Below are positions 13,765-26,320 of a stretch of 64,000 nt of DNA, one piece after another; position 1 is the stretch's first letter, and the number at the start of each line of letters is the position of its first letter. The DNA lies in NCBI GenBank assembly GCA_005281725.1, contig SSBO01000012.1:17385783-17449782 (forward strand), read 5' to 3'. The stretch is from Wuchereria bancrofti. Taxonomy: Eukaryota; Nematoda; Chromadorea; Rhabditida; Onchocercidae. A program made the translations under genes and the position numbers. The notes under the pieces were generated by a model. It had not been told where the DNA came from. It searched no databases and was given only the letters and a program-made list of their open reading frames with translations.

Positions 13765-15109
13765 ATGAAGCGATTTTTTGCTTCTTTACGTTCTGCTATT
13801 GCTCAGCTAGATCAAGATTATTCGGGAAGTCGTGTAAGTTTGTATGTTTTCATTCTCTGAATGAAAAACAATTTATTTGCAATTATGCACAGTTTTGTAA
13901 AATACATGTTTGCGAGATGTTTCACTGTGCTAAAATAATTATGCGAAATTTAGAATACAAGTAAGTGTAGTGGAAGGCAAATAGTATTTCTTTAATTGGG
14001 GTCATTTCAATACGTGAAGGAAATTTCACATTTAAAGAGTGGTTGATAAAGGTTACATGACTTGCAGAATTTTTTTGAGAAATCTTTACTAATTATAGCT
14101 TTTTAGAGAACGGCGAAGATTGATGGTGCCGAGCGCGTTACAGTAGATTCGTCGGCATTGCATTGTCCTGTTTGTTTTTGTGTATTTGCTTCGGCACCGT
14201 TCATCCTTAAATGCGGTCATTCGTTTTGTCAAAACTGTATCAAGAATATTGTCGAGAATTCGTATTCCGAGCAGGTCGCGGTTTCATTCCATTTCGTTTT
14301 CATATAGCAATAAAAGTAAATCTGTTAAATTAACACTCAAGTAACAAGAGGAAGCGGTCCTTTACACAAGTATGCAGCAGTCGAAGTTTTATACTTATTT
14401 TAGGGATATCTTTACGTACTTTTTTGTAAGTTTATAATGACATTTATCCACATATTTGTCCACTTTATCTTTTATGGTTTATATCTGTTAATTCCGACCT
14501 CCAGTTCATTTTGATTTGAATCAGTTCTTTACAGATTTTTGAATGTCCCATGTGTCGTCAAGTAATTTCCTCCGAAATTCGTTTCACTAGGAATTACTTA
14601 GTTGACGCTCTGCTACAGTCAGTATATGAAATTGCTGGGAATGAAAATGAAAGTTCAGTGGATCCTAATTTAAGGATTTCGGTATTTTTTGTGTCTTTTT
14701 CTGTTAGAAGCCTCCGGTTCAATTTTTTTCTTTTTTGTTTTGCAATTGATTCATTTGCTACGTTAATGTTCTAACTGTTGAACAGATTAGATAGAAATGT
14801 TTTAGCTCCTTTCACTAGTTATGCACGACTGTTAAGCCTGCTGTGTGCTAACACGGATGGAGCACAGTCTAATCTTTTTAATTTTCGAAATGCCAATATA
14901 ACGTTCTTAAATGTTCCTTTGCTTCATTGAAAGATTTTCAGTTTCAACTAATTTCCGGAAAGTTTCTGGAAGAGCAAAAGAAAAATAACATTTTGCGGAA
15001 GAAATATGAGGAGGAACGAATCCGTAGTCGCCGATATCTTATTCTATTAGTTATGGAGAGTGCACTGTTGGTAGGTTTTGTGTTTTTATACAAGTTTTTG
15101 TCTTCCTGA
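13765..15109 (+). CDS. Tail-anchored RING-finger protein (probable E3 ubiquitin ligase)
   Basis: Four exons that join in phase 0: 13765-13833, 14107-14274, 14535-14681, 14942-15109, giving 183 aa. Residues about 38-79 form a C3HC4 RING: LHCPVCFCVFASAPFILKC, then GHSFCQNCI, then FECPMCRQ, so the eight zinc ligands follow the C-x2-C, C-x-H-x2-C-x2-C, C-x2-C spacing. A charged, probably coiled segment (EEQKKNNILRKKYEEERI) follows, and the protein ends in one hydrophobic helix, YLILLVMESALLVGFVFLY, just before the stop. This suggests a tail-anchored E3 ligase facing the cytosol on ER, mitochondria or another endomembrane. RING with C-terminal membrane anchor resembles RNF5/TRIM13-like architectures, but I cannot name an ortholog. 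The ATG at 13765 is chosen because its frame joins exon 2 without a stop and it follows a likely trans-splice site. Confidence 0.85.
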
Positions 15110-16069
15110 TCGTGTATCGCGTCTTTGAGATGAATATTTTGCATCATTGCGAATTGTTTTCCTATGGGAGTTTTAAGTGTGTTTATTAGAATACAGTAAA
15201 CCTTTCCGGTGTTATTAAAGCAAACGTCAAGTTTCTCATTTTGTCTTTTATTCTGTGATTTGTAAATATCAAATCTATATTCTTCCCAGTAAAGTGTTTG
15301 CAGCATTTATCTGAGTAATATTAGTAATAATAAAAAACGCAAATGAAGTATTCACTCGCTATCGAGTTCTACGTTTTTGTTCTCAAAGGTCTTACAAAAC
15401 AGCTGTATGACTGTTTGCTTCTTATGGAATTACCCTTAAGAAGAACTGAGGTAGTTCTTCTGATGGCTGGTGGTATTTAGATTCAGCTGATACAAAGGAG
15501 TAACGATCACTTCACTCTGTGAACTTTTCCTTTGAATTTTTGCTAATGAAACTGTAGGAACTAGAAGATGGGAGAGGTTTGGCTCTAGCGCTTTTCCCCG
15601 TTCAAATCATGATGCCGCTAATCATCATTGTTGGATAGTGATGAAAAATAAATTAATGTTTCAAAAACTAGCGGCGGAGATGGTTTTGACTAAAGCTGAA
15701 ATTTGACAATGGGAAGTTGTCAAAAAATTTCAGAAATTGTCGAGAATTCTCTTACAGCATACTTCAAAACCAATTAATTTAAAATAACCTGTTTGCATGT
15801 GTTCTGTGCATTTTCAAGAGCAACAAACATAAACAATAAAAATAGATGAGAAAGGAACTGACTGAGTATTCTAACCAAGAAAGAACGGGTGGAAGGGGGA
15901 GAGAATATCGAAGCAGGTACTGCAGTATGAGGAGTTTCAGGTATATTTCATCAAAAGAAAAAGAAAATCACTCCAATCAATCTCGTTCCGCCCAACTGAC
16001 AAGTTTTCTATTTTCATGAAATTTATTAATACCTGTTGATTATTGTTGGCTTGATCTTTTCCGATACGA
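15110..16069. other. Intergenic sequence between RING gene and P450
   Basis: About 960 bp with no recognisable gene. The minus-strand open frame at 14944-15306 is the antisense shadow of the last RING exon plus 3' flank. Confidence 0.45.
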
Positions 16070-19000
16070 ATGGCATTATTTTATATTTTTGGGTTATTTT
16101 TTGCTGCTTTCTACCTAATTATCAAAGTGGTTCAAAGGTAAATTTACGGAATTAAAAAATCGAACTGTTTTGAGGTCTGTTTCCAATTCAAAATGAAGTT
16201 CCTTTTGCTATGGTTATGAAATTCTTCAGCTTCCAATGACTAAAGCTGAATACAGATCAACAGGTCAGAGCTTGAAGTAATTTACATTGGAATTAAATGG
16301 CATTCTGCTCTAGAATTAGTGATTGACTAGGGCAACTGATAAAAATGAAGCCCAGCATGGATGGTCGAATTGCTGAAACCCTCTTCTTTAGAAATCACCA
16401 CTTCATAGCTTTTTTCATGATGGTGGTGGTGGTTATCCTTCAGGAATAAGATGGGCTTATTTAATTATCTGTTCATTTGTTTATTCAGCCATATGAAAGA
16501 GTAAAGCTACGAAAAAACAATAGAAGTTGTAAGGAGATTTTTCATAATGAACATTGGTTACGAGATGAAATGAAGGTAACCTTTTCGTGTTGTGAATGAC
16601 GCAGGTGGTATGTCCACTTAAGAACAAAAGTAACACTGTAAGCAGGGATGATGTCAGCCTTATTTTTAGCTGTTATCTGGTTGGTTTGTCCGTATACGAA
16701 CCTTCCAATACATTGTCATTTGGAAAGGAAACTTTTTACCATCAGGTGCCAAGGAAAACCATATGAGCGAAGGTTAAAAACTTGATCTTTCCTTAATTTA
16801 TCGTAATAGAAGGGAATGAATTCAGTGCATCCTTGGAGTTAGAAAGAGTAAAAATGTCCCTGGGACCAAATAAAATAAATGAAAATGAGGTGAAAAAAGG
16901 ACAAAATACCACTTCAGGTACCGAAAAGCGTGGGACATCATCCGTGATTGCGGTTTTCCAGTAGTTCCGAGTCAGCATTGGTTATTTGGAAGTTTAGATA
17001 TTATGAAATCATGTTCTACTCATTGGCAACTTGGTAAATTAACCAGAAAGTATGGCCGTACATATGGGATAATGCAAGGTTCCCATCCAACAATTGTTAC
17101 CTCTGATCCGAAAATTATCTATGAAATATGCTTCAAACAATTCCACTTATTTCATTCACGTATTGTATTTTCTGTACAGCATTCTTGTGTCAGGCTATTC
17201 ACTAAAGTTTTTATTGAAATAAACGGTCCTTTATTCTTGTCAAAGTCTATTTTAAATATCAGATGGATCCAAGTAGTACTCATCCAGACACTGTTTATGA
17301 AGTCCACGAATTTGCGGCACGAGGTGAACGGTGGAAACGAATTAGAAGCTTGACATCAAAAGCCTTTCAAATGAAAATCTCCGGAAGGTTCTTGATTTTT
17401 TGATTAATTTTTAACAAAGCGATGAGCAAGCATTCTTTGAACTGGTAAATTATGCTGAAAAACCTGCTTTTGGACTCCGTATATAATTATACTTTTTTGC
17501 AGCTATTTCATGTCATGCGTGATTCCGTAAACTGTTTTGTAAAGGATCTTGAGGAAGAAATCACCGATTCAAAAGCACTAGAGCTTCATCTGTATGTGTC
17601 TCTTCCGTTTTTTTCAAGAGCTGAACTATATGAAATTATAAATGAGTTTTCTTAAATTGAGTTATGTTCCTTAACATTTCCTTTGCTAACATTGAGTTGA
17701 GAACTTAAACACAACTCTTATTTTCATAGATTGGTTTCAGTCGTTTCCAGACGCTTACCTTCGATATTATATCACGATGTTGCATGGGTCGTCCGTATAG
17801 TTGTCAACACAACAATTCAAATCTCAAACTTCTGCTGAAAAAATTCAGTTCATTGCAAAGTTTCCGTCCTTTTTCTCTACTTACATGTGAGGGAAATTTC
17901 TTAACAAATTCATCATAAAATTTCTAGAATGCAAATAGTTGATTTTCTGGAGGAATATTTTGTAACTAGTACTCTTTTGATGTTGTAAATAAGTATATAC
18001 AAAAATCCCTTTGAAGGGTGTGTACCAGATTTGAAATGGATGTCACTAACATACGCTAAATTGTGTCTATGTTTTCGTATAACATTTCACCTTGAAATTG
18101 ACCCACTAGTTACTTATACGAATTATCTTCGCAAAGTTATTTCAATGGATATCACTAACCAGGTCTGTTTGTTTCATTTATTTTGGTAACTTGCATCCGA
18201 CATTTGCAACTTATATACTTTTCTTCAGACTAAAATTCAGGGACGGTGCAAATGTGTATCCGTTCTCGTTATATGAATTCAACAAAGTGCTACTTATGAT
18301 TCATTATGAAATGCGCTGTGAATGCATATGGCTTAGTTGCTTTAGTATTTATACATTTTCCCGAAAATACTGCATTAAACAACAGAGATGAATCGATTGT
18401 TTTCGAGTTGCAAAGTAAAACTTTGAAGTAGATTCGTTCAACTTTTATATGGTCATCCAAAAATGATTCGTAAGATTAGTTTAGGATCGTTCTAGTTTCC
18501 TATACTTTATGAAATGTGTGGAAGACGACGAATGGGATGATTGGATAGTTGATGCCGATAAACCATGTAATATATCAAGCATGAAAATCATTCCGAAATT
18601 GACGACCGAAGTAAGTTCATTTTGCTGAATTTGTAACAAACAGTCAATGCAGTTATTTTCGCTGTCAATATCATGTCAATATCTTGCATGTTTTGCATGC
18701 ATATATACAAAATTCTGACTCCTAAAAATTGAAATGATATGACTTTTGATATGCCTATTTCTTTATCGAATTTGTTCAGAACCAAAACATGTATTGTGAA
18801 GAAGTAAGCTCTATGTTAAAGTTTATAATAGAAATATTTGTTCGGCCCTGTCACATAAACTTATAGGAAATTATAAATCAGTGCCGCTTTCTAACAACAG
18901 CAGGATTCGACACAACAGCTTACACCGTAGCTTATTTAATATATCTGCTGGCCAATAACTCTGAAAAACAGGAAAAATTGTACCAGGAAATTGCAATGTT

Positions 19001-20291
19001 GAATGAAATTACATTCGATAATGTGCAGCATTTCAATTACCTTCACTATGCAATCATGGAAACTCTTCGACTTTTCCCACATGCTTCCTTGTGAGCTAGT
19101 TCTTCAATTTCGTCACTGAAGTGCGAGCTAAAACCCGGAATTTTTTTAACAGAATTTTTTTAGGTGTCATTCAAAAGCAAATCTGTAACTAGTCTCAAGC
19201 CCTTCGGATCTACAGACTATGTTAAGACATTGTTCTAAATTCTGTAATCTATTTAAGATGTGTTCAACCAGGCACTTCTGTAATGAGCAAGAAACATTCG
19301 CTATTTGCAAGTTGCAGTCTCGCACGTGTGTTCAGCAGTGTGAAATAGGACCTTACACATTTAAGAAAGATGTGGGTGTTATTTTCGACACCTGGAGCTT
19401 ACATTACGATCAGGAGATATGGGGCAGCGATGTCAAACAATTCAGACTCGACAGGTTCCAACCATGTCTTAGGATCTGAGCTTGTAACTTTTATTGGGAA
19501 GAAAAAGATGCGAACCAAAGACACTAACCTAGACTGCACTACAATTCGGAAAAGGAACTGGATGGCCTTTGGTGCAGGGCCACGCCAGTGTGTTGGGATG
19601 CGCTTTGCGATGCTGGAAACCAAAATAATAATTTGTAGTTTGTTAAAGAAATTCCGTTTTCGTAAAATTGAAAACACATGCAAGGTAAATTCCACTAATT
19701 GCCATTATTAAGCCTGCATGGCACTCCCAAAAAGTTTTGCAAGATTAGATGACCCGTAGAGGCATACAAAATATAGGAACGAGACAGTAACATAGAATAA
19801 ATTTCCCACTAAAAACAATGACGAATCATTTATAAAATAATTATAAGGATCTTGATGTTCAACAACCAGAAGTATGAAATGTTTCTCGCAACTTAATTCG
19901 TATACATTCTGGTTTCCTAGATTGCATATAACAAGCCAAGTCGCATGGAACACCGTACAATAATCGATTAATCGATCATAGGCTAACTTCAATAATGAAT
20001 TCCTTTTGCACGCCCTGACAAAATCAAATTTTTGGTTGACTGGAACATAAGACACAGCTTCTTGAAAAACTGAAAATCAGCATTATACTTTACAGAACAA
20101 TTACAGACCGCTGATGTTTATGTTCCAGTCCAAAAATCATAGTGAATTAATGAGAAATTCCTGTTGTCGCTAACCTATTTCAGATTCACACAAGTCTCCG
20201 AGAAATGGGAACAGTTTTTCCAGATTTTTCACAGGTTATACTTGAAAGAAGAATTGGTAAGTATTCTGGTAATATAATACATTACATATAA
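16070..20291 (+). CDS. Cytochrome P450, CYP13/CYP3-like (clan 3)
   Basis: Heme-thiolate monooxygenase anchored in the ER. Exons read: 16070-16137 (N-terminal membrane anchor, MALFYIFGLFFAAFYLIIK), 16918-17159, 17246-17387 (ARGERWKRIRSLTSKAF), a 25-nt exon 17420-17444, 17503-17595, 17730-about 17860 (RFQTLTFDIISRCCMGRP), about 18018-18172, 18485-18610, 18780-18803, 18867-19090, a segment ending at 19454, a segment ending at 19684, and 20184-20291. The I-helix AGFDTT and the ETLR of the ExxR motif lie in 18867-19090; DTWSLHYDQEIWG matches the CYP13 DTWTLHYD motif; the heme loop is FGAGPRQCVGMRFAMLE at about 19568-19618. Two spots are unresolved: the junction 19090 to about 19270, and 19454-19530, where the frame shifts and no phase-compatible intron was found. 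Family assignment is secure; functionality of this copy is uncertain. Confidence 0.85.
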
Positions 20292-20362
20292 TAAAATAAA
20301 CAGATATGTACAAAATGAAAACGAAAACGAAATAAAGATCGGGCTAAAGAGAATTTTCAAAA

Positions 20363-23300
20363 TCAAACAGTCCATAAGCAAACGGTTTTTTCTTTGCCTG
20401 CACTAAGTAACATATTTCCTTTGGGATGCCACGAAACTGAATGCACGCCTCGCCTAAAAACACAAATTACAATGTTTGATCGAATTGTTTCTTTTACATA
20501 CACTGGAAGTAAAACAGATTCCCAGGTCACAAAGCAAAGTATTGGCGTCACATTATAGTAAAAATTCAGTGATGAAACTGATTTTACATAATTTATATTT
20601 ACTGAACAAAGAAAAAGAAAACAAAAATGGGTTTTCCGTTAAAATGCTTTAAATATACGAAATACGAATACATAAGAACTGTAATAAATTAGAAAAGAAA
20701 ATTTGCGATTTTTCTTTCTCCTTCGAGAAAATATTTTTTTTTTTATTGTAAAGCTAATAATATATCTCGCTGCATATAGAAATGTACTTGCTGTACAGAA
20801 ATGAGAGAAAATGCCAAGTTCTATGGTTAGAATCAAAAATTTAAATTTAAGAAAAAGTTGAGTTCTCACTTCTCTTTCTACTTTCAGTGTCTCTCATAGC
20901 TATCATATAAAATAACACTAAGCTAATGCAGTGTGGAAAATAAAAACTCAGTGTTTTACTTCTAAAAAGGAGCCACAAAACTTTTGTGTTAAGTATAATT
21001 CCTATGCATAATAAGATTTCGGAGAAAGAACCTACTCATGTCCACCTTTCTGAAGCGTTTTTTCAAGCTTGGTTGTTTTTAGATTCCAAATAAAAATGGA
21101 CCCATCACTGGAACCAGATGCGATATATTCCATTCCAGGACTTATCGCACAACGAATGTGATCACTTCCTGTTCGATACTGATCGGCACTGCAGTAAATT
21201 GTAATGAGAGGCTGTATTAGAGATTTCAAAATCTTCCTGTATTTATGATATCATAATTTATGTGTCGAAAGGAAAAATTGTGACATGAAACAAATTAAAA
21301 ATAATGAAAAAATATCGGGAAGGAATCTTAAAAGTAAGAAGTTAAAATAAATCAAATGTGTAGATACCAAATTATTTCATCTATTTTTTCCATGACATTT
21401 TCAGAAAACAGTTAGAGAAGAAAGTTAATTTAGACTTATACAAACAACTCGAGTGACTCACAATGAGAAAAAGAATATTCAAGAAAAATACCTGTATATA
21501 TGAACAATTTGATAGGAACGTAGATCGATTAATGACATCGTTTCGTCTCGTGCTGATGCAAGTATAACGGAAGAGTCTTAATGCAATTTGTTTAAAAAAA
21601 GAAAAAATGACGGTCTAGAGGTTACTATCTACCGCTTATTTGAAAAAATATAAAGATTATAGCACAACTTTTGTATAGTTATTATATAACAACTACTGTA
21701 TAGTTATTATAAATTTAATGCAACTTATTGCTCATAAAAATCAATAAAAACGCTTTAAAATAATTAACTATACAGCAGCGAGATAGCAATTTACATTTAA
21801 AAAAACTGGCAAAATTGAGAATTAAAACACATCTAGTTTTCAGTGTGAAGCTTAATAATAACTTTTTAGACATCGATTTCTACAGCCAGTTTAGTATAAA
21901 ACAAAATATTGATTTACCAAGTGAGAGAACCAAGGATGTGACTTTATTGGCGAGTTCGACAACACGAACCGGTTCATTGAGTCTTGTGTCCCAAAACCGC
22001 ACTTTACGATCGTAATGACCACTAGCTACCATTCCACTCTTGTCACTCGAAGTTATGTCATACACTACTGAATTAGTGAAATATGTTCTCAAACCTGAAA
22101 AGTGTACGCTAAATTTAATCTCATGGATATCTCACAGTTGTACTACTTTGATTAGTAGTTCTTCACTCATAGAAATTTCCAGTAAAAGCTAGTGTTAAAG
22201 TCTTTATTTTTCCATTTTTTATTCTCGCCACCTTTTTCATCTCCACCCAGTGCATCGCTAAAGAAATAATGTAATATTGAAATTTTGAAAATAGAAGTGT
22301 AAACGTACATTTGGCAGTTTTTAAGTCCCATAGCTTAAAGGTTCTATCATAAGATCCAGATACAACCTGTAAACCATCTTCAAAGAATTTGGCAGATGAT
22401 ACCTTATTTCCATGTCCTGTTAATGAGTGCTGAAAATAAAAACGATAACTGACTGATAATAAATTATTGAAAATGACAAATATACCTTAAAGATTATATG
22501 TAGCCTAGAGATCTCAACTATCGTGCGATATTCGAAACAAACCAACCAAGACACAAAAAGACGAGAAGACAAACGTAAAGAGAAATGACATCAATACAGA
22601 AATTACTCAGAGAAAACATTGCAAAAGAGACTACAGACCTTGACTATATGATTATCCGTTCCCCAAATACGAACAGCATTATCATTGCCAGCTCCAAGTA
22701 CTTGACTGGTTTCAGCTGCGAAGTCTATCCGTAGTATTGATTCATTCGAACCAGCCAAAGAAACACTGAATGAAATTAATATGCACAATTTTCTTTCTTA
22801 GACCGTAGAAATGATTATGCCTGTTAAGATTCTCTACAGCAATTTCTAGTCCGGCAGCAATTTTCTAAAAACTTCCAAGAACTTGCTGCAAAGCAACCAA
22901 CAATTAAGATCCAAGGTATAAGGTACATAGTAGAAAACATAATTAAACTTTTCTTACATTTTTTCAAATTTATCATTTACTAGTTTGTATAAACGAAGTT
23001 TGTGATCACCACCACCTCCAGCAAACATGTCACCATTAGGGTGCCAAAGAATATCGTTAACATCATCGCCATAATCCTTAGAAAAAAAGTTCAACAATTA
23101 TTTATTCACACAATAGAAAATTTTAATTTCTTCATAATTATTTATAGAATTATAGGAAAGTTAACTCACCAATTTTGTTTTACAATGGTTAGGAATGACG
23201 TCACCTTTATAATCAAGGACTTGATTGGCGCTACTGATAATTTCAAACCTGTAAACTATTACTGGTTCCAAAATTCAGTAACAAATGTGCATTAGAAAAC

Positions 23301-25668
23301 ATCTGAATAACATTTAAGTATTCATAAAACGACCTGGATTTCAGCGCATTCAAATACTTGCACTCTATTTAACTTCAACATTTAAATAATTTCTACATCA
23401 TTTTCTGCTACACCATGAGCTATTATTCTTTGGGCAGAAAATTATTAATTTTTTTTAAGCGCAAAGGATTGACACAAAAAGGAAGCAATAAAACAGTTGT
23501 ACAATGAAAAATATGGAAAAGATATATGATAATATTTCAAACAACGAATATTTCTACTTGTTAACTAACCCATACGTTTTGTCCTCGTTGTTGTGTGACA
23601 TAATTAGTGCAGACTCAATATCTGCTGCTAAACGACGACGATGTTCCCTAAAGAAAGGAATCTAAAGCATTTTCATTTTGTGATGATTAGATATGGAAAA
23701 ACTGGTCGAAATTATTCAAGATATTTACCACAGTAAATGAACATCTTCCATTTTTGAAATGCGATTCTCATGTACTTTGAAGTTTCTTTTGTAGCACTAA
23801 AAGTTAATCCCCGATAAATACAATCGGCGTATTCTATCGCTGAGTCAAAAGAGAAAACAAAGATTAAGAATGAGAAATAAGGAAGGAAACCAGAAAAGAA
23901 TTAGTGAGGTAGGATTAGGCAAGTGGAACACAGCCAGTTTCATATAAATATTTACTAAGTCCAATTCATGTTTAATGTGTACCTATATTTCACCAAAATC
24001 GAAGTCGAGACACTAAATGTTCGCGATCTGGTCATAATAAATTAGATTTAGAACGTTACATTAACACAATCTTATCATATAAATGATGAAAAGAAAAACA
24101 GTTTTCTTAACCATTACAAGTCATAGCTGCTTCCTAATTAAGCATAAAAAAAGTTCCATTTTAAAGTATTTAAACTGAGTACACGATTCTTTTTTCTAAC
24201 AAAAAAAAACTTCTTTTTCTAACAAAAAAAAGAAATTCAAGATCAAGGAAAGAACGCAAAAAAAGTCCAAATAAATGAACTGTTTACTCTTGTTCTCGTT
24301 CATTTTGTTCGTTAAACCACTGGACTTCTTTCTCTTTAAGGTCCTTTATTCGATCAACTAAATTATTTCTTTCTTCTTGTGCTTCTCGATATTTGTTTTC
24401 GATGCTGTTATAGCTTGCCTAAAGGATATTGCGAGTTAATTATTCCTGCCTTTAAAATTTATCAGATAAACATGATGTAGGTTAATGATGTTAATCAGCG
24501 AATTATTAACCTAACAAAATGAGAAGACACGTCTGCATACATACAAATGACTGTGTTGCTAAATAGCTCAAAATTATTGAAAGACTACAATGCTGCAAGT
24601 TTTAGTATTATCAGATCCTAGCTTATAAACCAATAAAATTATTAAAATGCATGCCTGTAAAGCAAAATGCTCATCCTTTAATAAAGTGTTTGCCTCTTCT
24701 AGTGCAGCCAATTCCTCTTCTTTTTCTTTCAATTTCTTCTTCAGCTTCTGGTTCTCCTTTTGGTATTCTTCTTTCCTAAATATTTTACTCAGTAAAAATT
24801 ACAATAAGACAGAATGATTACAATTTTTCAAATAAAACGCTACATGAAACTGAATGCTGAATTATTCAAGTTTATAAGTTTACACACTCCGCATCACTTG
24901 AATTTCTGGACATGAGAAAGCGAAGCAAGCTGGAAAACAACGACCAACCTATTGAAATGATGAATTTACCTATTAAATCCGGAATTACGAAAATAAACAT
25001 TAACGTAAGCTAAACTCACACAATACTAACTGCGCTTAGCTCTCGCACAACAACACCTAAACGATTGTTTGTTTCAATTAATTGCTGATCATTTTGCTCC
25101 TTTTTACGGTAAAGATCTGCAAGCTCAGCTTCCAGTTCCACCGTACGATCCGAACTTCCTGCTCTCAAATATCACTGTTGAAAATACTTTTGCCACTGAT
25201 TAATAGTTTGACAAGTTGCCACAAAAACAAACGAAATATCTTCTATCATCAAACAATCCTTTTACTTGGTCAAAAGCATGTATTACGTAAAAAACATGTA
25301 ATGTGAATCATTAGCTTATCCGAACTACCAGAATAATAAAGAAACAACTAAACCTACAACGAAGCATTCGAGCCGTGACGTATACGACCGGTACGCGCAA
25401 TGTTTGCCACATACTCTGTTAATTCGCAATCTACAAAGTTATTAGGATTAAAAGGTATGATTCGAGAACAGTTGGACAATATTATAGAGTAACTTTTGTA
25501 GATGGAAAGTCACATTCTCAGTAATAATAAAGATAAAAAAAGGAGTGAAGTATAAACCTTACAAGAGGTGAATAAGGAATCGAACTGTCTGCACACAATA
25601 TTTCGACGTTCAAGTTGTTGTATGATCACTGCGCGGAAGCTGTTATCTGTCATATCCGTTTCATCCAT
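20363..25668 (-). CDS. atg-16: Autophagy protein ATG16 (ATG16L1-like)
   Basis: Partner of ATG5-ATG12 that directs ATG8/LC3 lipidation on the phagophore. Exons in coding order: 25668-25563, 25440-25358, about 25160-25022, 24775-24655, 24418-24288, 23647-23570, 23248-23170, 23076-22958, 22765-22639, 22429-22310, 22094-21918, 21576-21492, 21188-21036, 20453-20363. The N-terminal [13 protein letters not shown] matches the ATG5-binding helix of ATG16. A long coiled coil follows ([35 protein letters not shown] aligned with human LKDEYDALQITFTALEGK). Seven WD40 repeats then make the C-terminal propeller, for example [42 protein letters not shown] and a final [18 protein letters not shown]. The intron after 24655 appears to use a GC donor (CAG|GCATGC). 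The gene is convergent with the P450 (stop codons about 70 bp apart) and divergent from the CDK gene. A few boundaries in the linker between coiled coil and propeller are less certain. Confidence 0.92.
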
Positions 25669-26320
25669 CTGTCCTCAACAGCAGTTATTCTGAGTAATAT
25701 TACTCATAGCAATGCATCCATCAGTTCAATATATACATGTGTATGTGTGTGTGTATGTGTCTAGAGCAGGGGGTAATATCTGAAAAAGGTACATATCGTT
25801 GCTAATATCGTAACTAACCCATCATCTTAATGAAAACGAAATTCAACACTGAAAGCGAAAATGTTCGACTGGATGAGTCTCAACATCAACCGCCTAAGAG
25901 GTGCTCTGAGGTACAGAGTGATTTCATACCGCGCTATTCGCTAATGTGATTAGTTGCGTTCGCGAATTTAATTTTCGAATTGGGGTAGCTAAACCAACTT
26001 CAGGATTGTTCTATAGTGGGGTGCTAGATGTATTTAGTGAAAGAATGGAAAACTGGTTAATTATTGAAACGAAGCAAGATGAGAAGTATGATTACAGCCT
26101 CAGCCATTCTTTGAATAGTATATCAGTTTTGATCTTGATATCGTTTCTGGATCAACTGTTGAGCAGGTAGCACTAAGCATTCCGTTTCAGACTTCTAATG
26201 ATCAAACATAACATTATGCACGTACGGTATATCTCTCCTCATCAACTGTCTCATTCTTATTCATCATCTTAGTCTACGTTATGTTTTTCAGTATTGTACA
26301 GCTGTATTTGCAGTAATTAT
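25669..26320. promoter_or_regulatory. Shared upstream region of atg-16 (-) and CDK4/6-like kinase (+)
   Basis: 652 bp between two divergent start codons. It must hold the 5' untranslated regions and promoters of both genes. A GT-rich microsatellite (gtatgtgtgtgtgtatgtgt) sits at about 25741-25760. No TATA box or specific factor site can be assigned from sequence alone. A plus-strand open frame at 25946-26170 has no recognisable features. Confidence 0.45.

Noticed and set aside
22830..22905. Possible extra ATG16 exon (minus strand) ending at a GC donor
   Set aside because: Its phase gives a stop, whereas WD repeat exons 23076-22958 and 22765-22639 join directly in phase.
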